Below are positions 7,846 through 15,748 of a stretch of 64,000 bases of DNA, one piece after another. The notes beneath the pieces are model-generated. The model was not told the origin of the DNA. It was given only the letters and a program-made list of their open reading frames with translations, and did not search any database. The DNA lies in NCBI GenBank assembly GCA_036374435.1, contig DASUTU010000030.1:1-64000 (forward strand). The letters run 5' to 3'. A program made the translations under genes and the position numbers. Position 1 is the stretch's first letter. Every line of letters begins with the position of its first letter. The DNA is from CALGFI01 sp036374435. Lineage in GTDB: Bacteria > Actinomycetota > UBA4738 > HRBIN12.

Positions 7846-8829
7846 ATGCCCGCTCCCGCGCCGCTCGTCCGCGTGGTCCGTTCGGGGTTCGAGGAGAGCG
7901 TGCATCGCGGTGACGTCGTCGCCGCCGACGCCGACGGCCGGGTGCTCGCCTGGGTCGGCGATCCGCACCGGCCCGTGTTCGCGCGTTCGGCCATGAAGCC
8001 GCTCCAGGCGGCGGTCTCGCTTCAGACCATCGAACCCGACTTCGGCGAGGACCTGGTGGCGATCATGTGCGCCTCGCACAACGGCGAGCCGGAGCACCTC
8101 CGCGCCGTGCGGGCGCTGCTCCGAACCGCCGGCGCCCGCGAGGGCGACCTCCGGTGCCCGCCGGCGTGGCCCGCCCGGCCCGAGCGCGGCGGTACGGCAT
8201 CCCGGCCGCGCCGGATCGTTCACGGCTGTTCGGGCAAACACGCCGGGATGATCTCGGCCTGCCTCGGCGCCGGATGGCCGGTCGAGACCTACCTCGAGCT
8301 GTCGAACCCGCTCCAACGTCGGGTGCTCGGGGCGGTTCGGCGGGCCTCGGGGGTGGAGCGTCCGGCGCTGGGCGTCGACGGCTGCGGCGTGCCGGTGTTC
8401 GGCCTTCCGCTGTCGGCCATGGCGACCTTCTTCGCCCGCCTCGGCCGGGTCGAGCGCCTGGGGAGCCTGGCGCCGGCGGCGGCCAGGGCGGTCCGCGCCA
8501 TGCGGGCGAACCCGTTCCTCGTGGCCGGCACGCGCCGAACCGACACGGCCCTCATGGAGACGGTCCACGGCGTGTTGGCCAAAGGGGGAGCCGAGGCCCT
8601 GCACTGCGCGTCGATCCTCGACGAGGGTATCGGCGTCGCGGTGAAGGTCGCCGATGGAGGAGACCGAGCGACCGGGCCGGCCCTGCTCCACGCGTTGACC
8701 CTCCTGGGTGCCGTGTCGGATGCAGAGCTCGCCGGGCTCGAGCCCCTGGCGCGGCGGCCCGTCCTCGGCGGCGGGAGACCGGTCGGAGCGCTGGAGGCCC
8801 GATTCCGGCTGCGCCGCACGACAGGCTGA
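7846..8829 (+). CDS. L-asparaginase II family protein (Rhizobium thermolabile type)
   Basis: Probably hydrolyses L-asparagine to aspartate and ammonia in the cytoplasm. The 327-residue protein belongs to the Asparaginase_II family, which is unrelated to the common AnsA/AnsB fold and resembles serine beta-lactamase-like enzymes. The family's SxxK pair is visible as Ser48-Ala-Met-Lys51 in RSAMKPLQA, as are CASHNGE (75-81) and CSGKH (128-132), whose Cys and Lys form the metal site in the Rhizobium etli enzyme. It has its own leaderless promoter. The product may supply ammonia, fitting the nitrogen genes at the left end of the window, but there is no direct operon link. Confidence 0.88.
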   Translation: MPAPAPLVRVVRSGFEESVHRGDVVAADADGRVLAWVGDPHRPVFARSAMKPLQAAVSLQTIEPDFGEDLVAIMCASHNGEPEHLRAVRALLRTAGAREGDLRCPPAWPARPERGGTASRPRRIVHGCSGKHAGMISACLGAGWPVETYLELSNPLQRRVLGAVRRASGVERPALGVDGCGVPVFGLPLSAMATFFARLGRVERLGSLAPAAARAVRAMRANPFLVAGTRRTDTALMETVHGVLAKGGAEALHCASILDEGIGVAVKVADGGDRATGPALLHALTLLGAVSDAELAGLEPLARRPVLGGGRPVGALEARFRLRRTTG

Positions 8830-8854
8830 GCCCATCGTTTCGTCGATCCGTCGG

Positions 8855-8860
8855 TACGAT
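8855..8860 (+). promoter_or_regulatory. -10 element of mshA, leaderless type
   Basis: TACGAT ends seven bases before the ATG at 8868. An earlier in-frame ATG at 8859 overlaps this hexamer, so it would not be in the transcript. Confidence 0.45.
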
Positions 8861-8867
8861 GCGGCGG

Positions 8868-10151
8868 ATGGGCTCGAACCCCTTGGAGAGCGGGGGTCGC
8901 CCCCGGGTGGCGGTCGTCAGCCTCCACACCTCACCGCTGGACCAGCCCGGGACCGGCGACTCCGGCGGCATGAACGTGTTCATCCGGGCGGCGGCCGAAC
9001 GCCTGGCCACGCTCGGCGTCGCAGTGGACGTCTTCACGCGATGCCGTGGAGGGGACCCTCCGGAGATCACCGATCTGGGAGGCGGATCCCGGCTGGTCAG
9101 GATCCCCGCCGGGCCGTGCGCGCCGGTTCCGAAGGAGGAGCTGCCGCGGTACCTGCCGGCGTTCCTCGGCGGCGTGCTGGCCCGACAACGGTCGGAGGGG
9201 CTCGCGTACGACCTGGTCCATTCCCACTACTGGCTCTCGGGGTGGGTGGGACGCAGCACCAAGACGATCTGGGGCGTCCCGCTCGTCGCCTCGTTCCACA
9301 CCCTCGGCAAGGTCAAGAACTACTCGTTGGCGGTAGGGGAGGCGCCCGAGCCGTTCGCTCGCCTGTCCGGGGAGGAACGGGTGATCGGGGACGCGGATCG
9401 GCTGGTTGCCGCCACCCCCGCGGAGGCGGCACAGCTCGTCGGGTTGTATCGCGCCGACCCCGAACGTATCCGGGTGATCCCCCCGGGCGTCGATCCCACG
9501 CTGTTCCACCCGCGGTCGCGGGGCCGGGCCTCAGCTCGGATCCACCTGTCCGGAGCCCGGCTCCTGCTGTTCGTGGGGCGGCTCCAGCCGCACAAAGGGC
9601 CCGACATCGCGGTGCGAACGCTCGCCGAAGCGATCGCCCGAGAACCAGACGCCACCCGAGACGTCGTGCTGGCGATCGTCGGCGGCCCCAGCGGCTCGGG
9701 CCACGGTGCGGAGGCGGCCAGGCTCATGGAGCTCGCCGCCGCGCTCGGCGTCGGCGAACGAGTCGTCCTGTTCCCGCCGCAGCCCCAGGCCCGCCTGGGG
9801 GACTTCTACGCCGCGGCCGAGGTGGTGCTCGTGCCGTCGCGCTCCGAGTCCTTCGGACTGGTGGCGCTCGAGGCGCAGGCCTGCGGCACGCCCGTCGTGG
9901 CCGCCGCGGTGGGGGGGCTTCGCCACGTCGTGGACGACGGACGCACCGGCTATCTGGTCGAGGGACACGATCCCTCCGATCATGCCGACCGCGTTTTGTC
10001 CATCCTTCGAGATCGGGCGGCGGCGCGGCAGATGGGTGACGCGGGCGTGGCCCGCTCCGTTCGTTTCTCCTGGGACGCGACGGCCGGCCAGATGCTCGGC
10101 GTCTACCGAGAGCTGCTCGACGACCTGGGAGCCGGCACCACTCGCGCCTGA
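8868..10151 (+). CDS. mshA: D-inositol-3-phosphate glycosyltransferase (mycothiol synthesis)
   Basis: Transfers N-acetylglucosamine from UDP-GlcNAc to inositol 3-phosphate, the first committed step of mycothiol, the main low-molecular thiol of Actinomycetota. The 427-residue GT-B protein has the acceptor-side motif GTGDSGGMNVFI (28-39), HSHYWLSG, FHTLGKVKN, the donor-site LQPHKGPDI and the ESFGLVALEAQACGTPVVA segment with the catalytic glutamate pair. These fit MshA better than other family 4 transferases, and the motif around GTGDSGG is diagnostic. Start 8868 is chosen from the -10 spacing; an ATG at 8859 is possible. A seven-base-pair hairpin follows at 10176-10194. Confidence 0.93.
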   Translation: MGSNPLESGGRPRVAVVSLHTSPLDQPGTGDSGGMNVFIRAAAERLATLGVAVDVFTRCRGGDPPEITDLGGGSRLVRIPAGPCAPVPKEELPRYLPAFLGGVLARQRSEGLAYDLVHSHYWLSGWVGRSTKTIWGVPLVASFHTLGKVKNYSLAVGEAPEPFARLSGEERVIGDADRLVAATPAEAAQLVGLYRADPERIRVIPPGVDPTLFHPRSRGRASARIHLSGARLLLFVGRLQPHKGPDIAVRTLAEAIAREPDATRDVVLAIVGGPSGSGHGAEAARLMELAAALGVGERVVLFPPQPQARLGDFYAAAEVVLVPSRSESFGLVALEAQACGTPVVAAAVGGLRHVVDDGRTGYLVEGHDPSDHADRVLSILRDRAAARQMGDAGVARSVRFSWDATAGQMLGVYRELLDDLGAGTTRA

Positions 10152-10175
10152 ATCGTCGCGATGGTGCATCCCGAA

Positions 10176-10194
10176 ACCGTTGGGGGGCAACGGT
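10176..10194 (+). terminator. GC-rich hairpin after mshA
   Basis: A perfect seven-base-pair stem (ACCGTTG/CAACGGT) with a five-G loop lies 25 bases after the mshA stop. No T-run follows, so it may terminate weakly or only protect the mRNA end. Confidence 0.4.
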
Positions 10195-10290
10195 GTCCGG
10201 TCGGTGGTCGCGGTGCGTTCACCTTCTTGTCACTCTTTCTCCCGAGCGTTCTACCAGGGGATATTGCGTCTGACCTGCGTGTTCGTCGAG

Positions 10291-10319
10291 TTGACCCTTG
10301 CCGGGGCCGTGGATACATT
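10291..10319 (+). promoter_or_regulatory. Sigma-70-type promoter for the structured leader RNA
   Basis: TTGACC (10291-10296), a 17-base spacer and TACATT (10314-10319) give the best housekeeping-type promoter in the window. It points toward the TetR gene, 340 bases away, and would start transcription near 10326. Confidence 0.6.
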
Positions 10320-10325
10320 TCGCTC

Positions 10326-10600
10326 GCTCCGAGCAGCCGGAGCGGCCGAGTCAGGGAACCGAAGTCGGGACCCCTGGGAAAGCCGTAAGGCCAACTGGGC
10401 GCACCTGCTCGTACGGTTGGGAAGGCCAACTAGCTGTGCCGGTGGGGAGGCTCGGGCGGCCCCAAAGCCCAACGAAAGGGTCTACGACCAGGAAACCAAG
10501 ACGGCTGTGAGAGGTTGCTCGGAGCACCTGAGCCCGAGGGGCTGACGGTGGCTGGAGGCTTCGGTCTCCGGCGAGCCGAAGGTCCCTCGGGTTCTTTCTT
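10326..10600 (+). ncRNA. Unclassified structured RNA or attenuator-like leader upstream of the TetR/proline genes
   Basis: This lies in the 510-base gap between mshA and the TetR gene, where no credible protein is encoded. Local helices include GCTCCG/CGGAGC (10326-10343) and GTTGG/CCAAC (10416-10430). The same GTTGG could pair instead with CCAAC at 10391-10395 or 10469-10473. At the 3' end, AGCCCGAGGG (10531-10540) pairs with CCCTCGGGTT (10584-10593) just before a T-rich run, while CTCGG (518-522 of the 10,000s) can sequester part of that stem by pairing with CCGAG at 10534-10538. This resembles a terminator/antiterminator choice. I could not match it to tmRNA, RNase P, SRP RNA, or the c-di-AMP, cobalamin, TPP or SAM riboswitches. 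It may be a separate small RNA. Confidence 0.4.
10531..10600 (+). terminator. Terminator-like end of the structured RNA
   Basis: Ten base pairs (one G-U) join 10531-10540 to 10584-10593, with nested hairpins inside such as CTTCGG/CCGAAG (10559-10580), and CTTTCTT follows at 10594-10600. If it works it would end the leader 61 bases before the TetR start. Confidence 0.45.
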
Positions 10601-10661
10601 GCCGTCTTCCTGCCGACCCCGATGTTGTCCGCCCCCATGGCGCCCGGTAGCGTTCCCGGCG

Positions 10662-11303
10662 ATGGCCTCCGGGAGCGAATCGACAGAGGCGGACAGGAAG
10701 CGGGACCAGATCGCCGAGGTCGCCATGCGGCACTTCGCCGAACACGGCTATCGAGGGGCCCGCGTGGAGGACATCGCCGCCGAGGTGGGCGTGGCCAAAG
10801 GAACCGTCTTCCTGCACTTCGGCAGCAAGGAGGAGCTGTTCCTCGCGACGTTCGAACGCGCGGTGCGCCGGCTCCCCGCCTGGCTGGACGTGCCCGCCGA
10901 GGTGAAGGACGAGGGATTCTGGGCCGTCCTGGACTACTGGCTCGAACGGACCGAGGAGTTCCTCGAGGAGGCCTGGGTGCCCAACCGCGTGGCGATGATC
11001 GGGCGCTACGACACGGGGCTCGGCCTGCGCCGACCCATCGACCGGTTCATGCGCAGCGAGGACCCGTACGGCACCCTCGAGCTCGTGGAGTTCGGCGTCC
11101 GCCGCGGCCAGATCCGCGACGACGTGGACGCGGAGATGATCGCCTCGATGCTCGACTGGCTGGCGGAGCGGTTCCAGGACGTCCTCGGGAGCGAGGAGCT
11201 GGATCCGGGCCTGGTCCATCGCAAACCCTTCGTGCCCGAGCGACGGGAGATGCGGATCCGCGAGTTCGTGGAGGTCCTGCGCTCGGGGATCGCGGCCCGC
11301 TGA
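10662..11303 (+). CDS. TetR/AcrR family transcriptional regulator
   Basis: One-component DNA-binding regulator of 213 residues. The N-terminal TetR helix-turn-helix is clear at about 15-60 (VEDIAAEVGVAKGTVFLHFGS), followed by an all-helical ligand domain without a recognisable specific signature. It starts the plus-strand run that continues, after seven bases, with proline dehydrogenase, so it may sense proline or a related compound and control that operon. The ATG at 10662 starts right before the first conserved helix; a longer reading would go back into the RNA leader and its terminator. No operator palindrome was identified. Confidence 0.88.
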   Translation: MASGSESTEADRKRDQIAEVAMRHFAEHGYRGARVEDIAAEVGVAKGTVFLHFGSKEELFLATFERAVRRLPAWLDVPAEVKDEGFWAVLDYWLERTEEFLEEAWVPNRVAMIGRYDTGLGLRRPIDRFMRSEDPYGTLELVEFGVRRGQIRDDVDAEMIASMLDWLAERFQDVLGSEELDPGLVHRKPFVPERREMRIREFVEVLRSGIAAR

Positions 11304-11310
11304 GAGACCC

Positions 11311-12231
11311 GTGACCGCCCCGGTGCTTCGAGGGCCCGTGCTCCGATTGACCCGGGCGCGATGGTTCCGGGCGATCGCCACGGGGCGGCTCGGATGGCTG
11401 GTCGCCTCGAGGTTCGTGGCGGGCGAGACGCTGGACGCCGCGATCGAGAGCGCCCGATCGCTCGAGGCCGCGGGCCGGGCCACGATCCTCGACCACCTCG
11501 GCGAGAACGTCACCGCGCCCGAGCAGGCAGCCGAGGCGGTCGCCGACTACGTCCGGGCCCTGGACCGGATCGACGCCGAGCGCGACCTGGGCGTCTCCAT
11601 CTCGGTGAAGTTGACCCAGCTCGGCCTGGACTTCTCCACGGAGCTCGCGGAGGCCAACCTCGAACGGGTGCTCGAAGCCGCCCGCGGCCGGGTGGTGATG
11701 ATCGACATGGAGTCCAGTGGCTACGTCGAGCGAACGCTGCAGGTGTTCCGTTCGCTCCGGTCCCGGACCGATCGCGTCGGCGTGTGCCTGCAGTCCTACC
11801 TGGTCCGAACGCCGCGCGACGTGGAGACGCTGCCGGAACGTTCGGTGATCCGGTTGGTCAAGGGGGCCTACCTCGAGCCGCCCGAGGTGGCGTTCGAGGA
11901 CCGGCGAGACGTCGACCGCGCCTTCGCCCGCCTGACGGTGACCCTGCTCGCGCGAGGGCACACGCTGCATCTGGCGACCCACGACCCGCGCCTGCTCGAC
12001 GGCGCCCTGGCGCTGGTGGACCGGTGGCAGGTCCCCCGGGAACGGATCGACCTCCAGTTCCTGCACGGCGTCCGCCGCGATCTCCAGGCCCGGTACGCCG
12101 AACGCGGGCTCCCCGTGACCGTGTACGTCCCGTACGGCACCGAGTGGTACCCGTACCTGACTCGACGCCTGGCCGAACGTCCTGCCAACATGTGGTTCTT
12201 CATGTCGAACCTGCTCCGGGTTCGACGCTGA
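11311..12231 (+). CDS. Proline dehydrogenase
   Basis: FAD enzyme that oxidises proline to pyrroline-5-carboxylate and passes electrons to the quinone pool at the membrane. The 306-residue length and fold are those of the monofunctional bacterial form (PRODH beta-alpha barrel). Visible signatures are SISVKLTQLGLDF, RLVKGAYLEP, LATHDPRLL and the C-terminal RRLAERPANM, whose two arginines and the preceding tyrosine region bind the proline carboxylate. The GTG start at 11311 lies seven bases after the TetR stop. Pyrroline-5-carboxylate dehydrogenase lies about 2 kb downstream to finish the conversion to glutamate. Confidence 0.93.
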   Translation: MTAPVLRGPVLRLTRARWFRAIATGRLGWLVASRFVAGETLDAAIESARSLEAAGRATILDHLGENVTAPEQAAEAVADYVRALDRIDAERDLGVSISVKLTQLGLDFSTELAEANLERVLEAARGRVVMIDMESSGYVERTLQVFRSLRSRTDRVGVCLQSYLVRTPRDVETLPERSVIRLVKGAYLEPPEVAFEDRRDVDRAFARLTVTLLARGHTLHLATHDPRLLDGALALVDRWQVPRERIDLQFLHGVRRDLQARYAERGLPVTVYVPYGTEWYPYLTRRLAERPANMWFFMSNLLRVRR

Positions 12232-12247
12232 GGCGAAGGGGCGGGAC

Positions 12248-13084
12248 ATGGACGGGCGGACCGTGGCGTTCCTGGGCGGAGGCCGCATGGGCGAGGCCCT
12301 CATGTCGGGCCTGATCCGGTCGGGAGGCCGGAGCGCCGACGAGATCATCGTGACCACGCGGCGGGAGGAGCGAGCCCGAGAGCTCGCCGAGCGGTACGGG
12401 GTCTCCGCCCTGGTGGCCAACGACGAAGCCCTGGAGCGCGCCGAGGTGCTCGTGCTGATGGTCAAGCCGCAGGACATGCAGGTCCTGCTCGAGCAGATCT
12501 CGCCGGGCGTGACCCCGGACCATCTGGTGGTCAGCTTCGCGGCGGGCATCCGGACGTCGTTCGTGCAGCGGCACCTCGCGCCGTCGGTGCCGGTGGTTCG
12601 GGTCATGTCGAACGTGGCCGTGCTGGTGGACGAGGCGATGTCGGTGGTGGCGCCTGGGGCGCACGCCGAGGACAAACACCTCGCGGTCGCCGAGGAGCTG
12701 CTCGGGTACGTGGGCAGGGTGATCCGGCTGAAGGAGGCCCACCTCGACGCCATCACCGCCACCAGCGGCAGCGGGCCGGCCTACTTCTTCCTGCTCGCCG
12801 AGGCCATGATCGAGGCTTGCATCCTGCTCGGGCTGGCCCGCGACGTCGCCACCGACCTCATCGTCCAGACGATGTTGGGGTCCGCCAAGATGCTCCGGGA
12901 CACCGGCAAACACCCGGTGGAGCTCCGCGAGATGGTGACCTCGCCGGGCGGGACCACGATCGCGGCGATCCGCGTGCTCGAGGAGACGGGCGTGCGGGCG
13001 GCGTTCCTGAACGCCATCGACGCCGCCTGCCGGCGAGGCGCCGAGCTGGCCCAGGGCGGGGACGACGAGGACGATCTCGGATAG
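12248..13084 (+). CDS. proC: Pyrroline-5-carboxylate reductase
   Basis: Reduces pyrroline-5-carboxylate to proline with NADPH, the last step of proline synthesis. The 278-residue protein has the Rossmann start FLGGGRMGEALMSGL (8-22), MVKPQDM in the middle and the C-terminal family signature TSGSGPAYFFLLAEA. It lies 17 bases after proline dehydrogenase, which runs the reverse process. Having both in one operon suggests proline-P5C cycling or a shared use of P5C, or simply that the TetR protein controls all proline handling. The C-terminus ends in an acidic tail (GGDDEDDLG). Confidence 0.94.
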   Translation: MDGRTVAFLGGGRMGEALMSGLIRSGGRSADEIIVTTRREERARELAERYGVSALVANDEALERAEVLVLMVKPQDMQVLLEQISPGVTPDHLVVSFAAGIRTSFVQRHLAPSVPVVRVMSNVAVLVDEAMSVVAPGAHAEDKHLAVAEELLGYVGRVIRLKEAHLDAITATSGSGPAYFFLLAEAMIEACILLGLARDVATDLIVQTMLGSAKMLRDTGKHPVELREMVTSPGGTTIAAIRVLEETGVRAAFLNAIDAACRRGAELAQGGDDEDDLG

Positions 13085-13100
13085 TTCGAGGAGGCGACAG

Positions 13101-13223
13101 ATGGGACGAGGGGACCGGGCGAAGGTGCGCTGGGCGCACGATCGCGAGCGGAAGAAGAAAGACGGGGAGAAACGCCGTTCCGACGAACGCGGTCGCGCGC
13201 GGAAGGAAGCCAAGAGGCGCTGA
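13101..13223 (+). CDS. Small highly basic protein, 40 residues
   Basis: I do not recognise a named family. The peptide is almost entirely charged and begins MGRGDRAKVRWAHDRERK; it has about 14 Lys/Arg in its last 25 residues and no hydrophobic segment. It starts 17 bases after proC behind a good ribosome site (GAGGAGG, 13087-13094), which supports translation. Such proteins may bind RNA, DNA or ribosomes. Its position at the end of the proline operon gives no functional clue. Confidence 0.6.
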   Translation: MGRGDRAKVRWAHDRERKKKDGEKRRSDERGRARKEAKRR

Positions 13224-13256
13224 CCGTCGGCGCGGCGGGAAGGCCGGAGTGGTGAG

Positions 13257-14039
13257 CTACCCGTGGCGGCCCAGGCGGTTGCGGAGTAATCCGATGCCTT
13301 CGGCCTCGATCTCGACCTCCGCTCCCGGCCACACCCGCTGCTCCACGTCGGGCAGGTCGAATGGGCTCGAGGCGAACGAATCCCCGGCCCTCAGCGGCTC
13401 CGCCCGGGAGATCCTGGCGACCTCTCGTAGCAGGACGTGGGCGGTGCCGTTGAGGTTGCCCTTCACCCACTCCTCGCCGTCCACGCGCACGGTCACGAAG
13501 GTGGTCTGGGGATCGAGCTCGTCGGCGGTCGCGATGCACGGCCCGATCGACAGCGGAACCCCCCCCGGGCTCGGCATGGGGTCGCCGGAGGCGCTGCGGG
13601 CCTGCCAGTCCCCGACCAGCGTGTAGCCGAACACCACCGCGGACGCAGCCTCGGGGGTGAGCGGGTCCGAGACCGCCCGGCCGAGCACGGCGGCGATCTT
13701 CGGCCGGAACTCGAGCCAGCCGGCCCCGGCCGGCCACGGGATCTCGTCCCCCGGTCCGAACACCCGCCGGGCGCCGTCGAGGGCGTCGGCGGACCGGAGC
13801 GAGGCCAGCAGGATGGGCGCGAGCAGGCGTGCGTCCTCCACGACGCAGGCCTCTGCCTCGTCGCGCTCGAGGGCGGCCCGGGCGGCATCGAGCACCGTTC
13901 CCCCGTTGCCCCTGACCAGACGCTCCATCGTCCCGGGGAAGGCGGGGTGCCCGACGGCGTCGGGCAGGTCCACGACCTTCCCCTCGAGGAGCGCTCCCAG
14001 TCGCCGGTGCCCCCTCCGGTCGAAGGTCACGAGCCTCAA
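13257..14039 (-). CDS. Fumarylacetoacetate hydrolase family protein with altered metal site
   Basis: The 260-residue protein has the FAH fold, whose members cleave or decarboxylate acylpyruvates and similar keto acids with Mg2+. Typical segments are the FGPGDEIPWP approach loop, VFGYTLVGDWQARSA and the C-terminal PGAEVEIEAEGIG. The stretch aligned to the metal-binding E-x-E (LDYELEVAAVIG in relatives) reads LEFRPKIAAVLG at 109-120, so both acidic ligands are replaced. It may be inactive on usual substrates or have a new role. The start is a TTG at 14039 with a TACCAT -10 ten bases upstream; a GTG at 14030 is an alternative. It is divergent from P5C dehydrogenase. Confidence 0.8.
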   Translation of the reverse strand: MRLVTFDRRGHRRLGALLEGKVVDLPDAVGHPAFPGTMERLVRGNGGTVLDAARAALERDEAEACVVEDARLLAPILLASLRSADALDGARRVFGPGDEIPWPAGAGWLEFRPKIAAVLGRAVSDPLTPEAASAVVFGYTLVGDWQARSASGDPMPSPGGVPLSIGPCIATADELDPQTTFVTVRVDGEEWVKGNLNGTAHVLLREVARISRAEPLRAGDSFASSPFDLPDVEQRVWPGAEVEIEAEGIGLLRNRLGRHG

Positions 14040-14182
14040 AGGGAGGCCGATGGTACGCCCGACATCGATGGGATTCCAGGCTATCCGGCGGTCAGTTCGG
14101 GGGCCGGCCGAACTTGGGGCGCCGGAGCGCCGACGGCTACGATGGAGCAGGTCACACCGGGCGGGAACAGGAGGCGAAATCC

Positions 14183-15748
14183 ATGGCTGAGCAGGGCTTC
14201 CGGATCACCTACGCCACCATGTCGGCGGACAACGAGGAGCTGCACCGCCTCTACGACAAGGGCATCGAGGTCGCCAGGTCCTGGCTGGGGCAGCGACACC
14301 CGCTGTACGTCAACGGCGAGCCTCGCGACGGCTCCGGCTACAAGGAGTCCCGGTCCCCGATCGACGGGACCGTGATCGGCGAGTTCGCGCTGGGGACCCG
14401 CGAGGACGTCCGGGACGCCGTGGCGGCCGCCAAGACCGCGTTCCCCAAGTGGTCCAATCGGCCGTGGCGGGAGCGCGTCGAGATCATCCGCAAGGCGGCG
14501 GACCTGATGAGCGACCAGCGCAACGAGCTGTCGGCGCTGATGGCGATGGAGGTCGGCAAGAACCGCCTTGAGGCGCTCGGTGACGTCGAGGAGTCCGCCG
14601 ATCTGCTCCGGTGGAACGCCAACGAGATGGAGCGCAACGACGGCTTCCGCAAGCCGATGCAGTCGATGGGCTCGCCCGGCGAGTATTACGACGTCCTGCG
14701 CCCGTACGGCGTGTGGGCCGTGATCAGCCCCTTCAACTTCCCCATGGCGCTCGCGGCCGGCCCGTCGTCGGGCGCGCTGGTGGCCGGCAACTGCGTCGTG
14801 TTCAAGCCGGCCCACCTGGGCGTGTTCACCGGGCTGAAGCTGTACGAGATCTACATGGAGGCCGGCGTTCCCAAAGGCGTCTTCCACTACCTGAGCGGAC
14901 CGGGCAGCGTCGTGGGCGACGAGATCGTGAACCACCCCGATGTGAACGGCATCACGTTCACCGGCTCCTACGAGGTCGGGATGGGCATCTACAAGAACTT
15001 CGCCAAGGACTATCCCAAACCGGTCATCTGCGAGATGGGCGGAAAGAATCCGACGATCGTCACGGACAAGGCGGACCTCGACAAGGCAACCGACGGCGTC
15101 ATGCGTTCGGCGTTCGGGTTCGGCGGGCAGAAGTGCTCCGCCAACTCCCGCGTGTACGTCGAGCGGAGCGTCTACGACGACTTCGTCCGCATGCTCAAGG
15201 AGAAGACCGAGAAGATCGCCGTGGGCGACCCGCTGGAGAAGGAGAACTGGCTCGGCCCGGTGATCGACGACAGCGCCGTGGCCACGTTCGAGCGGGCCGC
15301 CGAGGAAGCCAAGAAGAACGGCACGGTGATCACCGGCGGCGAACGGCTGGCGGAGGGCGAGTTCGCAAACGGCACGTTCGTGCAGCCCACCGTCGCCGAG
15401 CTGCCGCCCGACTCCTGGGTGTGGAAAGAAGAGCTGTTCGTGCCCTTCGTCGCGGTCGCGCCGTACGACGACCTCGACGAGGCCATCCGGCTCGCCAACG
15501 ACACCGAATACGGCCTCACCGCCGGCTTCTACAGCGAAGACCGGGCCGAGATCGACAAGTGGCTGAGCTCGATCGAGGCCGGCGTCGTCTACGTGAACCG
15601 CCGGGCCGGCGCCACCACCGGCGCGTGGCCGGGGGTCCAGCCGTTCGGCGGCTGGAAGGGGTCAGGGACGTCCGGGAAGGCGGGCGGCGGTCCGTATTAC
15701 GTGCAGCAGTACTTGCGCGAGCAGTCCAGGACGGTGATCGAGGAATGA
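14183..15748 (+). CDS. L-glutamate gamma-semialdehyde (P5C) dehydrogenase
   Basis: NAD-dependent aldehyde dehydrogenase, 521 residues, that oxidises glutamate semialdehyde to glutamate and so completes proline breakdown. The N-terminal 40 residues (YATMSADNEELHRLYDKG) and overall length fit the P5CDH branch. Catalytic residues are Cys318 in GQKCSANSR and Glu284 in EMGGKNP, with the PFNFP cofactor loop near 183-187. The ATG at 14183 follows an ACAGGAGG site; an upstream TACGAT at 14138-14143 is a likely -10, with a leader of about 35 bases. It heads a run of overlapping genes to pyruvate kinase at 22638. Confidence 0.92.
   Translation: MAEQGFRITYATMSADNEELHRLYDKGIEVARSWLGQRHPLYVNGEPRDGSGYKESRSPIDGTVIGEFALGTREDVRDAVAAAKTAFPKWSNRPWRERVEIIRKAADLMSDQRNELSALMAMEVGKNRLEALGDVEESADLLRWNANEMERNDGFRKPMQSMGSPGEYYDVLRPYGVWAVISPFNFPMALAAGPSSGALVAGNCVVFKPAHLGVFTGLKLYEIYMEAGVPKGVFHYLSGPGSVVGDEIVNHPDVNGITFTGSYEVGMGIYKNFAKDYPKPVICEMGGKNPTIVTDKADLDKATDGVMRSAFGFGGQKCSANSRVYVERSVYDDFVRMLKEKTEKIAVGDPLEKENWLGPVIDDSAVATFERAAEEAKKNGTVITGGERLAEGEFANGTFVQPTVAELPPDSWVWKEELFVPFVAVAPYDDLDEAIRLANDTEYGLTAGFYSEDRAEIDKWLSSIEAGVVYVNRRAGATTGAWPGVQPFGGWKGSGTSGKAGGGPYYVQQYLREQSRTVIEE

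Noticed and set aside
8067..8867. In-frame open region upstream of mshA
   Set aside because: It overlaps the asparaginase gene and lacks conserved residues; the -10 spacing supports 8868.
10326..10600. Possible c-di-AMP (ydaO) or cobalamin riboswitch, tmRNA or RNase P
   Set aside because: The conserved core motifs of each class were not found.
10152..10661. Several 70-100 codon frames on both strands in the gap before the TetR gene
   Set aside because: None has a plausible start, ribosome site or protein-like composition; the region looks like RNA.
14114..14182. N-terminal extension of P5C dehydrogenase
   Set aside because: The ATG at 14183 has a good ribosome site and starts at the conserved N-terminus; the extension would overlap the promoter.
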